A DNA stretch of 64,000 nucleotides from Dipteris shenzhenensis (Eukaryota > Polypodiophyta > Polypodiopsida > Gleicheniales), in assembly GCA_047967505.1 (NCBI GenBank), contig CM106539.1. The stretch is one strand, 5' to 3'. The position numbers and the translations under genes were made by a program. The notes beneath the pieces were generated by a model, which saw nothing but the letters and a program-made list of their open reading frames with translations, was not told where the DNA came from and did no database searches. Positions within the stretch are counted from its first letter, which is position 1, and every line of letters starts with the position of its first letter. Shown piece by piece: positions 1 to 10,489 of this stretch.

Positions 1-894
1 CGTGCTATTGTACCACACATATATTTATTTACAATTACACATGTAAAGTTACAAAGGTAGGTATTCACCTACTAGAGCATTTGTGTATGGCTAGTGTACG
101 GTGTCCATCTACTAGGTAACCATGTAGAAAGGCCCTCACACATCACCCCATGGTTGAATGCTTGTCAAACCATTCCCAAGCTTTTAAACATCTCCCATGC
201 ATAGGATGATTATGAATTCAAATGTCCCATCTATGTCATTAAGAATATATATATGAGGTATGACTTTTGGGTGTTCGTGTATTGCACCCCTTACCTTAGC
301 ACTCCCTCAAGGAGGTAGTGCTCTAGCTAATAACCAAATTATATATATATATATATATATGTATGTATATAGAGAAAACAAAGTATAAAAGTACATCTTA
401 CAAACAAATTTGTGAGCAAAAAAGCAACACAATAGGCTCAAAATAAGCTATATCCTAATAGAGCCAAGTGCCTAAAGATGCCCAAGGGGCCAAGTTAAGC
501 TAAATTATACCAAACTATACATTCCTCACAAGGAGAAAAACCATGACTCTAAGCTCATCCAAGGATGCCTTATAATCACATGTTAGTTAGCATTATGACG
601 AGTGATCCATATACTATGTAGAATCACATAACACATCCAAGACCAAACTTGACAAATTTCCAAGATTGCCTTACAATCACATGTTAGTTTGAGATGCATT
701 GGCATTATCTAAGACCAAACTTGATAAATTTCCCAATGTATAGATCCATGAACACCCAACAAGGCATTTCTCTAGTCAACCACACAAAATCGAAACCCGG
801 TTAAGTTGGAGTTTCCTGAACCCCCACCATAGACTCATGCCTATGTAAAATGAGTGCTTGTGAGTTTCAATGTGTAATCCATAAAGATTAGAAA
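1..894. other. Gene-poor left flank
   Basis: No coding region is supported here. A short TA-type microsatellite lies at about 340-370. The rest is AT-rich DNA with frequent stops in all frames, consistent with decayed transposon sequence. Confidence 0.5.
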
Positions 895-998
895 CATGAA
901 CTTAATAGAGCAACTTGCCATCCGATCTGAGTAGGGAGCTTTTGAAATAATGTCCTCCACTTGATGTGTAACTTGTTGATCACTCACAATTACTATCA
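895..998 (-). pseudogene. Possible copia RNase H tail fragment
   Basis: On the minus strand a short open stretch contains SDQQVTHQVEDIISKAP, which resembles the end of Ty1/copia RNase H (usual form DQVADIFTKALP). It is only about 35 codons long, with no other copia domain beside it, so it would be a relic next to the LTR of element A. The call rests on one motif and is weak. Confidence 0.3.
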
Positions 999-1062
999 TC
1001 TAAACACAACTTCTTCATATTTTGAGGGGAATGCTTTTTGGCAAGCTTATGGCAGCGAGCTT

Positions 1063-1711
1063 TATTAAGCCCAAAAACTATGAAGAGAGAAGTAGGAGGA
1101 GCTAACCTCTACCTTACCTCTTACCTCAAAGGATTCAAACCTTATTGTCAATGATGGGTTGATGCTTGGAGCCTAAAGAGTAGCTCCCTCTTCTTCAAAC
1201 GGTGACCGCTTGTCTTCTTCTAACTCAACCAAGTGTCAATTGGATTGCAAGGGATTCATGGGGTTGTGGGAGTGATGCAAAAGGGGAAGGGAAAGAGGAA
1301 GGGAAGAGAGTAGAAGGAATGGGAGCAAAGGGGTGAAAGAGGGAAAGCATACACATCTACAATAATGCAAATGACAAAGAGACAAGTATGGAAGCAAGAG
1401 GGCAAATGAGCTCCTCACTTGTATTCCTTGAATCGCACCAACCAAAATGAGCCAAACTCTTGAAAAGTTGGCTTATATACTTTTGACCTTTTTTAGGGTT
1501 GGTCTAAACCTTCTAACCCAAAAATGGCCTTTAAAGGCTTTTCTACTCATTTTACAAGGCTATGGCTTGGCCCATGACTCAAGCCTATTGTTCTAGTGCA
1601 AATCTTGTAGGGGAACAACTTTATGGCTCAACTACTATGGAAAATATGCAGATTCTCTGCTTATTACAGTTTTCAAAGACATGTTAACCCAAAGTGGAAA
1701 ATGGGTTGATA
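1063..1711 (-). repeat. LTR of element A (3' LTR, ~649 bp)
   Basis: This block is repeated almost in full at 25166-25816. In minus-strand sense it follows a purine-rich tract (GGAAGGGAGGC), as a 3' LTR should. Its ends are the inverted pair TTATCAACC...CTTAATA, where the second copy has TGTTAACC...CTTAACA. A TATATAAGCC box lies near 1470-1480 in minus sense. A shared segment after it (AAGTGAGGAGCTC) also has a counterpart in the LTR of element C. The two copies differ by many substitutions and small indels, so the element is not young. Confidence 0.8.
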
Positions 1712-1905
1712 AGCCTCCCTTCCTATTGCAGCTCCAGTCCCATGGAGCATGGTACCGGGGTTGAGCAGGTTATTGCTTTTGAATATATCCACGATGCACA
1801 GGCGTTCCCGTGGATTCGGCATAATATATACGATTGCCAAAATCTAGTCTCAAAAATGTCCTCAAACAGGCAGACATAGACGGAGGAGAGATTTCGAATA
1901 TGGAA

Positions 1906-3470
1906 CTATAGTCGCATGACTCCCCTCATGTTCGGCCCCTTATTTAGGTCAAAGACCAGTTTGTGATTGCAAAAATTCTCTCTTTCTTCTTTGCTCGGTG
2001 TGACCTTCTTTATCAAAAATTCGAGCAGCCAGAGAATTTTAATGGTAGCTAGGACAGCTGGATCCGGTATGAGGATTAGTTTGTCGATAAAATCAAAAAT
2101 TTTTCCTGCCAATTTGCTGAGTTGTGAGGGGGTAAGGATGTTGCAGAAGAGGAAAGTTAAATCGGACGTTGGTGTCTTCTCTTCTGATTTTATAAAAAGC
2201 TTCCCACGACCATCGACGTTGGAGAGGCATATACATTGGATCGATCTGCCGTCGATGTCGAGGTTGGTCACAATAAATACTTCAATACTTGGAGCCTGCC
2301 ATCAATAGTCACCTTTGCCATTCGAGGAGTTGTTGTAGAAATTCTGGCAAAGGAGGTGTGTCTTGTCTGGCTGGTAGTACCCCCCCTGGATACATGGCAA
2401 ATGTTCCACTGCCCACTTATTAAAATAACTTGAGACGTAATCAATTACATATGATAAATCTGCTGCCCAGAGCAGTGTGAACGTAGGAAGAAGATTCTTC
2501 CCGTCGAATTGGTGCAGCTGACGTACTTCTCGCAAGGGGCAAGAAATACTAAGCTCTATGAGCAAGTTGATCTCCAGGTACTCCGGGGGTGGGTTCAACT
2601 CCATTACTTCCTGGAGGGTGGCCTTAAGATCTTCACCTAGATCCTGTTGTTGTCCGAAAGATTCCGATGGTGCTTCAATGTCTTATGGGCACTCAAAGTC
2701 CACTACTTTGCTATCAACTGCTTGAGCCTATAGGAGATCAGGGAGCCACTGGTCTTGAACATCTTTCAGTAATGTGGATGGAGTGGGGATGTGTGTGGTG
2801 GTGTGTTTTTGACTGGGTGGAGAAGAAGGTGGGGATAGCTTAAGGAAAGTCACTAGGTGCTAAACTTTATTTGAGTATAGTGGGTATGTACCCAAGGGCT
2901 ATTTATTTGTGCTATTGATGCCCAGGGGTGGTGCATGAGGGTTTTGGCTCGGTCCATTATGCTGATGTGAAGTGTTCATCTTCAAATTGAGTCAGAGCTT
3001 GTGTCCATTCTATTGATGTAAAGTCTGATTCATCGTGGTAGTGAAAATCAGGATCCAAGATTGCATGATATCCAATCCACATCATCTATCATAGCATGGA
3101 CACAACTCGGCTATGAAGTACACAAATCCCGGACGGCCTATATTCTGATGAGTTGTTCTTGCAGGTATTCATGGGTACTCTTTGCTTCCAGCCATCCTAT
3201 TGAATGCATCTAGTGAAGAATTTCGCCAATAATGCGATCATCTACTAGATACCGTTGGATGTTGGGGGCTGAAAGGTAGAGAAACCCATCATTGTATATT
3301 TGGGTCTCCTACAAGAACTTGCACCACCCCCTAAAGTTCAGCACTAGTGGGTGGATGAGGAATTGGAAGAGATCTGTGGGATTGGAAAGGGAGAAGAAGT
3401 TGGCAAAATAGGACATTACTAGGGTGGGGTGGTTGTGTAGTGTGGTTCTACGGAGGACCTTCAAAATTAT
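1906..3470 (-). pseudogene. Element A ORF2 (degenerate)
   Basis: A conserved protein of unknown function lies between ORF1 and the 3' LTR. It is read in several frames, broken by stops and frameshifts. The N-terminal block (about 3410-3180) has FLIHPLVLNFRGW and GWLEAKSTHEYLQ, matching FLLHPLVLNMRNW and GWYEAKETTDYL in element C. A proline/threonine-rich linker follows. The C-terminal block (2604-1906) has LILIPDPAVLATIK and VFDLNKGP, matching VPDPAILAMVK and YFNLNTGP in C. I do not recognise a Pfam domain. The position (after gag, before the 3' LTR) resembles the extra ORF of Athila/Tat-type gypsy elements. Confidence 0.6.
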
Positions 3471-3599
3471 GGGACTCTAAAGGCTATGTGAAATCTAAAT
3501 TGTGAGTGATTAGGCTAAGTTTAATGGTGTGAAAATAGTATTCGAGGGTTTGCGTGATTGTGCGTGGTGCGATTGAAAGCTGCTCAAGCTCCTATGCTT

Positions 3600-5340
3600 C
3601 TTTCTCGTACAGGCTCAAGCATGACAGTTAGGTGGCAGGTGGTTCTGGTGGAGGTGCAGTCGTGGCCTTCGATAACTGTTTGCTCATCTGGACCAATTGT
3701 TGATGTGCCTTCTACAACTCATCTGCCAATTACTACTGCTTCAACTGGTCCCTTTTGGCCACTTGCTCAGCAGCGTGACGATAATATTTTGCCACCTGTG
3801 CATCTTCCTCTTTCTGCTTTGTGATCTGTTGAATTTTCACCTGAAGAGTCGTGGTGACCTCTTTAGCCATGGCCTTCTCCTATTGTAGTTCTTTCCTGAG
3901 ATTGTCGATGTGTCCCTCCAGTGCGGTGCGCGTCCTCTCTAGTTCTCCCTCCAGGTCATCGATCCTCGGCCGTTTGTTGGACAACTCTATCTTAATCTTG
4001 TTGGCCTCGTCGAGTGCCTGGCCTGCACGGAACTGCTCCTGTGTAAGTGCGGCGTTCTTGTTTTGGAGCTGTGCAGCCTCATCAACGAGCTTGTTTCCCA
4101 TTGCTTTAACCACCTTTAATTCCATTTCGGACCGCTCCAACTCCACCTGCGTCCTCTCCTATAGTTGTGTCACCGCTCGCACTGCATGTTGCAGTGTTGT
4201 TGAAACATATTTTCATACTCCGCCATTGAAATGGGATCACGGGCCCGGTTGTCTCTGTAAGCTTGTTGATTAGGAAACGTGTGAACTGCATAAGAAATGA
4301 GATCCCCAATTTGCACTGGCGGAGGTAGGTGTGGCACTTTGTAGGTGACGGTATCCAGACATTGTGGACATGGAGTAGGGTGCATTGTTGGAATTGGGAA
4401 GACGTTGGAGGGCTCCCCCATGAAGGTACCCGCAAAGGCGGTAGGTTGTGATGTTGCTTGGGTTGGAATAGAGGCAGATGGTAGATTTGCATGCAACTCC
4501 AATGATTGACTATCTTCCATTTGTTCATCATAATTTGCCTCCTTCAGTGGCTCCTGATCGGCTCTTGCACTGCCATTGAACTCTGGCCCTGCTTGGCATG
4601 TGGTTGTTGTTCTCTAGGATCCTCTTGAGGTAAATCCTCTTCCTAGACTACCTTGGATAAGCATCCGGCCCCAATTGTTGTTCTGGCTTTGATTGTCATG
4701 GTGTCATCGCTCTCCGTCTCTTTGTCATCACTGTCCTCTAGGGCTTTTCCTTTTTCTGACGGTTGAGGATGTGATGATGCCCGAGTTGCAATTTTGGTTG
4801 GGGACACCATGGGTGTTGCCTGAAGACCCATGCCAAAATCGAGAGGTGGAATATCTCAGTTGAGCAGTCGATAGATAAAGAATGTAAGGAGCATGGGATT
4901 CTCAATTTTGTGGCCATGGTTCTTGCGCACCATCCCAATCTGTTTATAGAATAAATCCACCCAATCTGGAAATCCGCCCAATCGGTTGTACCAGTGATGA
5001 TGACTGTATGTTAACTTCGTTATCATTACCGATGCTAGTGCTGCCTTCTTTAGTTGAGGATCCAGGATATACTTGAAGTCAATGCCACTTGAGGAATAAG
5101 CATGTGGCTCCACCATGTCTTTGAGTTCAACTAGCACCTTCTTGATCTGTGTGAAGGAACAGCTCCAACTCTGTTAAGGTTGAAGGCTGCCTGCGTAGAT
5201 TCCTTGGTGATGACCACTTCCAGTGCCTCATTTGGATCCACCCCCCACACTTTGGAATAGGCTTTTGGACTTCTGCGCGCAGAAGTCTAGATCTTTGCAC
5301 GAGATGACTTACATAGCAAAATTTTTCAATTTTTCCCAAA
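3600..5340 (-). pseudogene. Element A ORF1, coiled-coil protein (degenerate)
   Basis: This is the counterpart of element C ORF1. The N-terminal part (5137-4856) ends in a helical block with NPMLLTFFIYRLLN, matching NPVMLTLVVYRILKW in C. An acidic/proline-rich linker follows. Then comes a long coiled coil (4146-3880) rich in Glu, Lys and Leu with heptad spacing (for example LEGELERTRTALEGHIDNL). Several stops and frameshifts break it. The function is unknown; a coiled-coil structural or accessory protein of a retroelement is the most I can infer. Confidence 0.55.
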
Positions 5341-5625
5341 TTATTCCCAAGGCCTCAATTTCCAAGAATCTGACAAAAAACATCCTCTTTTACTTCTGCA
5401 CGCAGAGATGCCACGTGTCACTTAGTATGCGAAAAATTACACTTTACCCAGAAAATGCTCCTAACTTCATGTTTGGCCTCCTATGAAAATTTGAGCAGTT
5501 TCCAACTTCTACACGTAGAGATTCTTCAGTATGAGAATTTTTTTGAAGTTTGCCCAGAAATGCCTCTTCTTGCCTAAAAATGTGTTTTTGAATGACTTTG
5601 GGACATAACTTCTGCGCGCAGAAGT
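5268..5625. repeat. Array of four CTTCTGCGCGCAGAAG palindromes
   Basis: A perfect 20-bp palindrome, GACTTCTGCGCGCAGAAGTC, lies at 5268-5287. An 18-bp core copy lies at 5608-5625. Degenerate copies lie at 5392-5410 and 5505-5520. The spacing is 103-124 bp. The array sits just upstream (minus sense) of element A ORF1, where element C has its internal promoter and a different palindrome family. Confidence 0.85.
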
Positions 5626-5629
5626 CCTA

Positions 5630-6867
5630 CCTCATACTAAAAAGACTTCAGACTTGAAACATGTCATTATCTAACTTGTTTGGGCCTTCTGGACCAACCT
5701 TGTTGAAATTGACCCTTGCATCCCATGTTGCATGTTGCACGAACCTGTCTGACTGCTCCTAGGTTAATGCTTAAAATTTGCTCAAATTTCGAAAAAAAAA
5801 ATTTAACCTTGCTTCAGCGAAGTCTTTCTTGCTACACGATGGCTTCTTTTGATTGGTGTGACGACTCCTTTTGATGGCAACTTGCCAGTGGAGAAGGATG
5901 CCTTGCCTTTCAGAGCCAATTAGGAACTTCTTAGCTTACTTTGCAAGCCAACCACGGACTTCTTGGAGCACCTGATTCTCCCATGGACTACTACTGTCAT
6001 ATGCACCTTATTGCCCCATGACTATCACCTTTTTCCATCCGGCACTAGTTCCTTTTCACTACCACCTTTATTATGCTTAGAATATGCCTGCAAGGGGGGG
6101 GTTCTCTGTGACTCTTGTAGACAGTTAAGCTTGACAAGGTACAGTCGTTCGACCCGTCCCATGCCTTAATGTTTCCAAGAGCTGCAGATGCCCAGCCTAC
6201 AACACAGTCCAAGGGAGATACCCTATGATCTTCAGGAACCAGCCATCACTCTGGCAGGTCATGGCCTCCACAGATCCATGACACTTCGGACGCTTCCTAC
6301 TAGAGATCCAGAGACAGAGAGAGATACTACTTTAGCCCCCCCTACCGACCCCGATCGGCGGAGGATGCCAGTCCCACCTCATGGAGTTCTTTCAGCCATC
6401 AGTCGCCCCACGTCTTACACCCCCACATGGAGTTACCTTACAGCAGGCTGAGGAGATTAGAGCCCGCCGACGACCACGAGTTCCAGGATACCGTACACCG
6501 AGATCACACCACCTAGAGATCACAGAGATCCGAACGCGACATCCGTGACACATCCAGGATCGAGTGGATCAGATGAGACGAGATCCAGCCCTAGTTCTTC
6601 GTGGACTCTCTACACCCATGCCGATGTACGACATTGGATATGAAGGTCCATTTGGGTGACTTGACATATTGGGCTATCTTCGGCCCTTTGGGAATTGTAG
6701 CGGTAGGCATATCATCAAACATACGGTCCATGAGTGTTCTGCCTCCATTGGATCCTGTCGAAATAGAACTCTGCTACTGTTTGTGAAATGTGGAGGCTTT
6801 TACCCCCCTAACTAGCCGAGGATTGGGCTGGATAGACTGAATTCGAGCCCTTGCTGGCCTGCAGTCT
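5630..6867. other. Unassigned spacer between gag and ORF1 of element A
   Basis: No protease, RT or integrase is recognisable. Around 6180-6650 the plus strand has a GC-richer, Arg/Pro/Thr-rich open stretch (for example PTRDPETERDTTL in one frame and QAEEIRARRRPRVPGYRTP in another) that looks like low-complexity coding remains. On the minus strand 6600-6780 a short open stretch contains MFDDMPTATIPKGPKIAQY. I assign no function to either. Confidence 0.35.
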
Positions 6868-9800
6868 CTATTTGTATTTAACCTGGATTTCTTGAACCTG
6901 GTCAATGGCTTGCTGAAGCTTCACTAGTTTGATAGCTTCCTGGAGCCTTCTCTTTTCTTCAATTGGATCGAGATAGGGGCATGGCTTGTATTCCCCTACG
7001 CCCTTGGCTGTAACGGGTTTGGTTGTGGTGATTGGTGGTGGAGCGAGCAAAGCCTTGTCGGTTTGGGTTCCACTGGAGGTAGTGGAGACGGTTGCAATGT
7101 CCTCATCCGATCTGCTTTGTATGATCATTGCTTCCTTACCTCGAACTACTTGCTTTCCTTGTCTGGTCCTCTTTTTGGCTTTTTCTTCAGCCTTGGCCTC
7201 GCCACTTGCCTTGGCTTGAGATCTGGTGATTATGTTGAGAGGCACTGTCTCGGTCGCCGCAAGTTGGACATTAAGCAAGTTGATGCTTGCTATAGCATTT
7301 GGTGTAGGGGGAGGCGAGCTTGGAGGTGCCTTCATTAGACAGTCCTTGAAGAGGTGGTCTATGCCACATCCTTGACACATCATCCAAAGTGGTGACTGAG
7401 CTGGTGTTGGTATTAAATTCTTGATCAGACACTCAGCCACACAATGGAGACCTTGACAGTGGAAACACTCCATGGGTGGTCTCCTAATTGTGTTGTTGAG
7501 ATCTATCCTCAGCCTTTGAGCAAATGCTTGGTATACTAGGGCCGGTGGTGACAAATAGTCTTCTTGGGATACATAGTAATATTGCCATGACTGTGATGGC
7601 TCGTCCCAAAATGGCTCGTACTAGAGCTCTTGTGGCTGGTCTTGGTACTCCCAGTCTGCACTCTCCTCTAAAGACATGTGTCTAACTAGTGTGATCCTCA
7701 GTGGAGGAGGCTGTGGTAGTAGGATTGGTGGGGGTAATGGAGTCTCTTGGACTCGGTACGTGCCTGGGGGTGGTTGATTCACGAGAACTATAGCCCCAGT
7801 GGCAGGTGTCATGGGTGGGGCTTAAAGGGCTGGCAATCTTGGGTATCTGCAATGTGTCGTCTCATGATTGCCCCATCTTCCACAATGAGCACAATAATAT
7901 TGAGGGCGGGCCCTCAGCCTTGGACATTTTGTGCTTGTGTGGTTTTGATGGCAGACCACACACCAAATCATATCCCTGCATGGGTAGAGATGTGGGTTAG
8001 CGGGGGCATTGTTGCTTTCTACCTTCAGATGTTGGCTTATCTGCTCAGAAATTAATGTAGCCAATTCATTTGTGGTCATGTTCTGGAGCAAGTTGCCTTT
8101 TTTCTCCGGTCTCTCTTCCTGAGAAGTGACACTCGCTCTCGATCCTGGTTCCTGTATGATTGGAATGGTTTCCACTAGTTATCCTTCCATCGTATTGTCA
8201 TCCATGTCGATGGCTAACTTGTAGTATGACTCAAAGGATCGGGGGTTGTTGAGGATTAGAAAATCATGTAGCCTTGGATTCTTGGTCCCAAGGAGGAACC
8301 TTGGTAGGAGTTGCACGTTGTTCAACTTCTCCTTTGGCTTGCACCTGGAGTTCAGATCCTTGCAATAAAGTCTCATAGAGACTCTTTTGGTTTCTACTTT
8401 ACTCCATAGAGTTGAGAGATAGGACTCCACTTGGCCCCGTGGGGAGCAAAGCCCTTGATGAATGCCTTTTTCAAGACTTCCACATTGATGGTTTCAGCTG
8501 GGCTCAAGGATCTAAACCATGTGCTAGCCTTGCCATCCAGAGTCATGCCAAATGACTTTACTTTGACTAACTTTTCCAAGTCTCTGAACAAGTCACAGAC
8601 TTGTTCGAATTGTTCAAAGTATGATATTGAGTCCCCTGAGCCATCGAATTTGGTCAGAAGTCATGCTATTTGATACAGCTTTACTCCGTGTGTATTGTCT
8701 CATTGGGCAAATATCACACCTCGTCTGACTGCCACTGCCAAGTCCCTCAAATTGGCTTTGGTTAGTATAGTGGCTACCACCGGAGGGAGTGGTGGCGGTG
8801 GTGGATTCACTGTGGCAGTGGGGTAGGGGTTTGTGGGTGGATAGTAATTTGGGGGATAGGTGTATATGGGTGGTTGTGAATAGGTCGAAGCACCTGGCCC
8901 TCAGGGATAGGTTGATGTGGGGGTATGGGTTGAAGTGGGGGCATAGCCACTAGAAGATGCAAAGTGTGTACGGGGAACATAGAAGTTGGGTGGAACACTC
9001 GTAGGGATATTGATGGGGATATCGCCAGTGGGGGTGACGGATGGTCGAGCCGTAGCTATAGATCCTCTAGCCCTCCCTGTATGACCAGTGGTGAAGAATG
9101 GAGTGCTGGTGAATGGGTTACTTGTGACCGGCACACCTGTGACTGGTGGGCTGTCCGCATAGGCTCCTAATGGGATGGAGTACATTATTGTAAACGACGG
9201 TGTGCTTCTCACCGTGCTTGTAAAGATCGAAGTGGTAGCAGGATGGGAGGTAGCACCGAACAAGACTGGGGTACTCGTGGGACCGATCTGAAAGGATTTG
9301 GATCTATTTTCGGCATAGGATACCCTCCTATGTCTGGGACTGCTTCTGCATATGTATAGGTTGGTGTAGCTATAGGGACAGATCCGTAAGGATCGGTTCC
9401 TAGCCCAAACAAGGGGTCTTCTGTGGTACTGGGTACAGCCTGGGTGTAGATGTAGGTGGGGGATGGTGTTTGACCCCTCCCCAAGCTTTGTGACATGTAG
9501 CTCTCCCCTGGTACTGTTATTAAAAATAGATCATCGTATGGGTTGGTGTATTCTCGGGGGGATAAGGGGTCATTTGGCCCTAGGCCGTAGTTTTGTTTGA
9601 GTGCTTGCTCTGCAGCAATAGGAGTGAAAAAAAAGTCCAGTCCTACTGTAACAGGGTAGGTGCTTGCTGCTCTGTACTCGGAGGCATTCCCTCTAAGCCT
9701 ACCCCTTCTAGCTGCATAGTCGGGAGGGTTCTGAGTTCATATCTGGTTGGATTGCTCTCCTAGGGGTTGGTCCTTGTTGGGTAGAGGGGTGGCTTCCTTG

Positions 9801-10140
9801 CAGCCGACATGTATTCCATCACGTGAGTGGTTGTCTGTAGTGGCTGGAATGATCCTAAAGGATTTGATGGTTGTCCACTCATGGGTACTGAGTATTCCTC
9901 CCCAAAAGGGGGTCTACTACTCATTGGTTCAATTGAGAGTGGGTGGGATTGTTCCCCTGTGTTTACGGATGTGGGGGAGGTGGGATTAGAACCTGGTGGG
10001 CCCAAAGAAGTTGTTCATTCTCTTAGGGTCCCTGACATGCTCATGGATTGGTCAAAACTTTGGGATTCCTCTCTTGCCTCACAACCCCCTATAGCCACCC
10101 CACCATCATCATTAGGCAAGATTTGGACTCAATTTTGGGC
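6868..10140 (-). pseudogene. Element A gag polyprotein, multi-zinc-knuckle (degenerate)
   Basis: A gypsy-type gag broken into several frames. The N-terminal third (10140-8700) is rich in Pro, Thr and Ser. A Retrotrans_gag-like block spans 8591-8179 (LDGKASTWFRSLSP, AFIKGFAP, LNNVQLLPRFLLG). Then come zinc knuckles. At 7962-7849 there is C-X2-C-X3-H-X4-C followed by C-X2-C-X5-H-X4-C. At 7467-7339 there are two more C-X2-C-X3-H-X4-C units. Most retroviral knuckles have X4 rather than X3. A basic Ser/Thr-rich tail ends at 6868. The same order appears in elements B (24211-23171) and C (40640-40180). The 5' LTR expected above 10140 is missing. Confidence 0.75.
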
Positions 10141-10149
10141 CCTCTAAGA

Positions 10150-10489
10150 AACACCAGGTCAGCTAAGAGAGAGAAAATAAGAAGCCTCCAAATAATAAGG
10201 AAAAAAGTGATATAATTTTAATGAAGAGAATGAAAGCTTTTATAATCCTTCAGTTTCTGACCATTTGGACATTCAATATGGTAGGCCTCTTCGCTATCTT
10301 GGTAATGGCTACTGGCCACCCTTCTCACACGGTGGCCAAAACACCCTTCTCACAGCTGCCATGCTCCTCTCACAGCTGCGACTGCTTGCATGGTTGACAG
10401 AGGTTACAGTAATGTCCAAGAAATTTGAGTTTTGAACAAGGAGACTACTTCTTTTGGCACACTTTCGTTCATATTTGAAAGAAAAAGAT
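10150..10489. other. Junction between element A and the 10.5-kb gene
   Basis: No coding region is seen. A short locally repeated motif (CCCTTCTCACA with CAGCTGC) occurs at 10318-10380. It may be the left flank or end of the transposon-type gene that follows. Confidence 0.35.

Noticed and set aside
340-370. Promoter TATA element
   Set aside because: It is a plain TA microsatellite with no gene following.
6188-6451. 87-codon plus-strand ORF
   Set aside because: Two frames on this strand look equally coding-like and no family is recognised, so it is described only as spacer.
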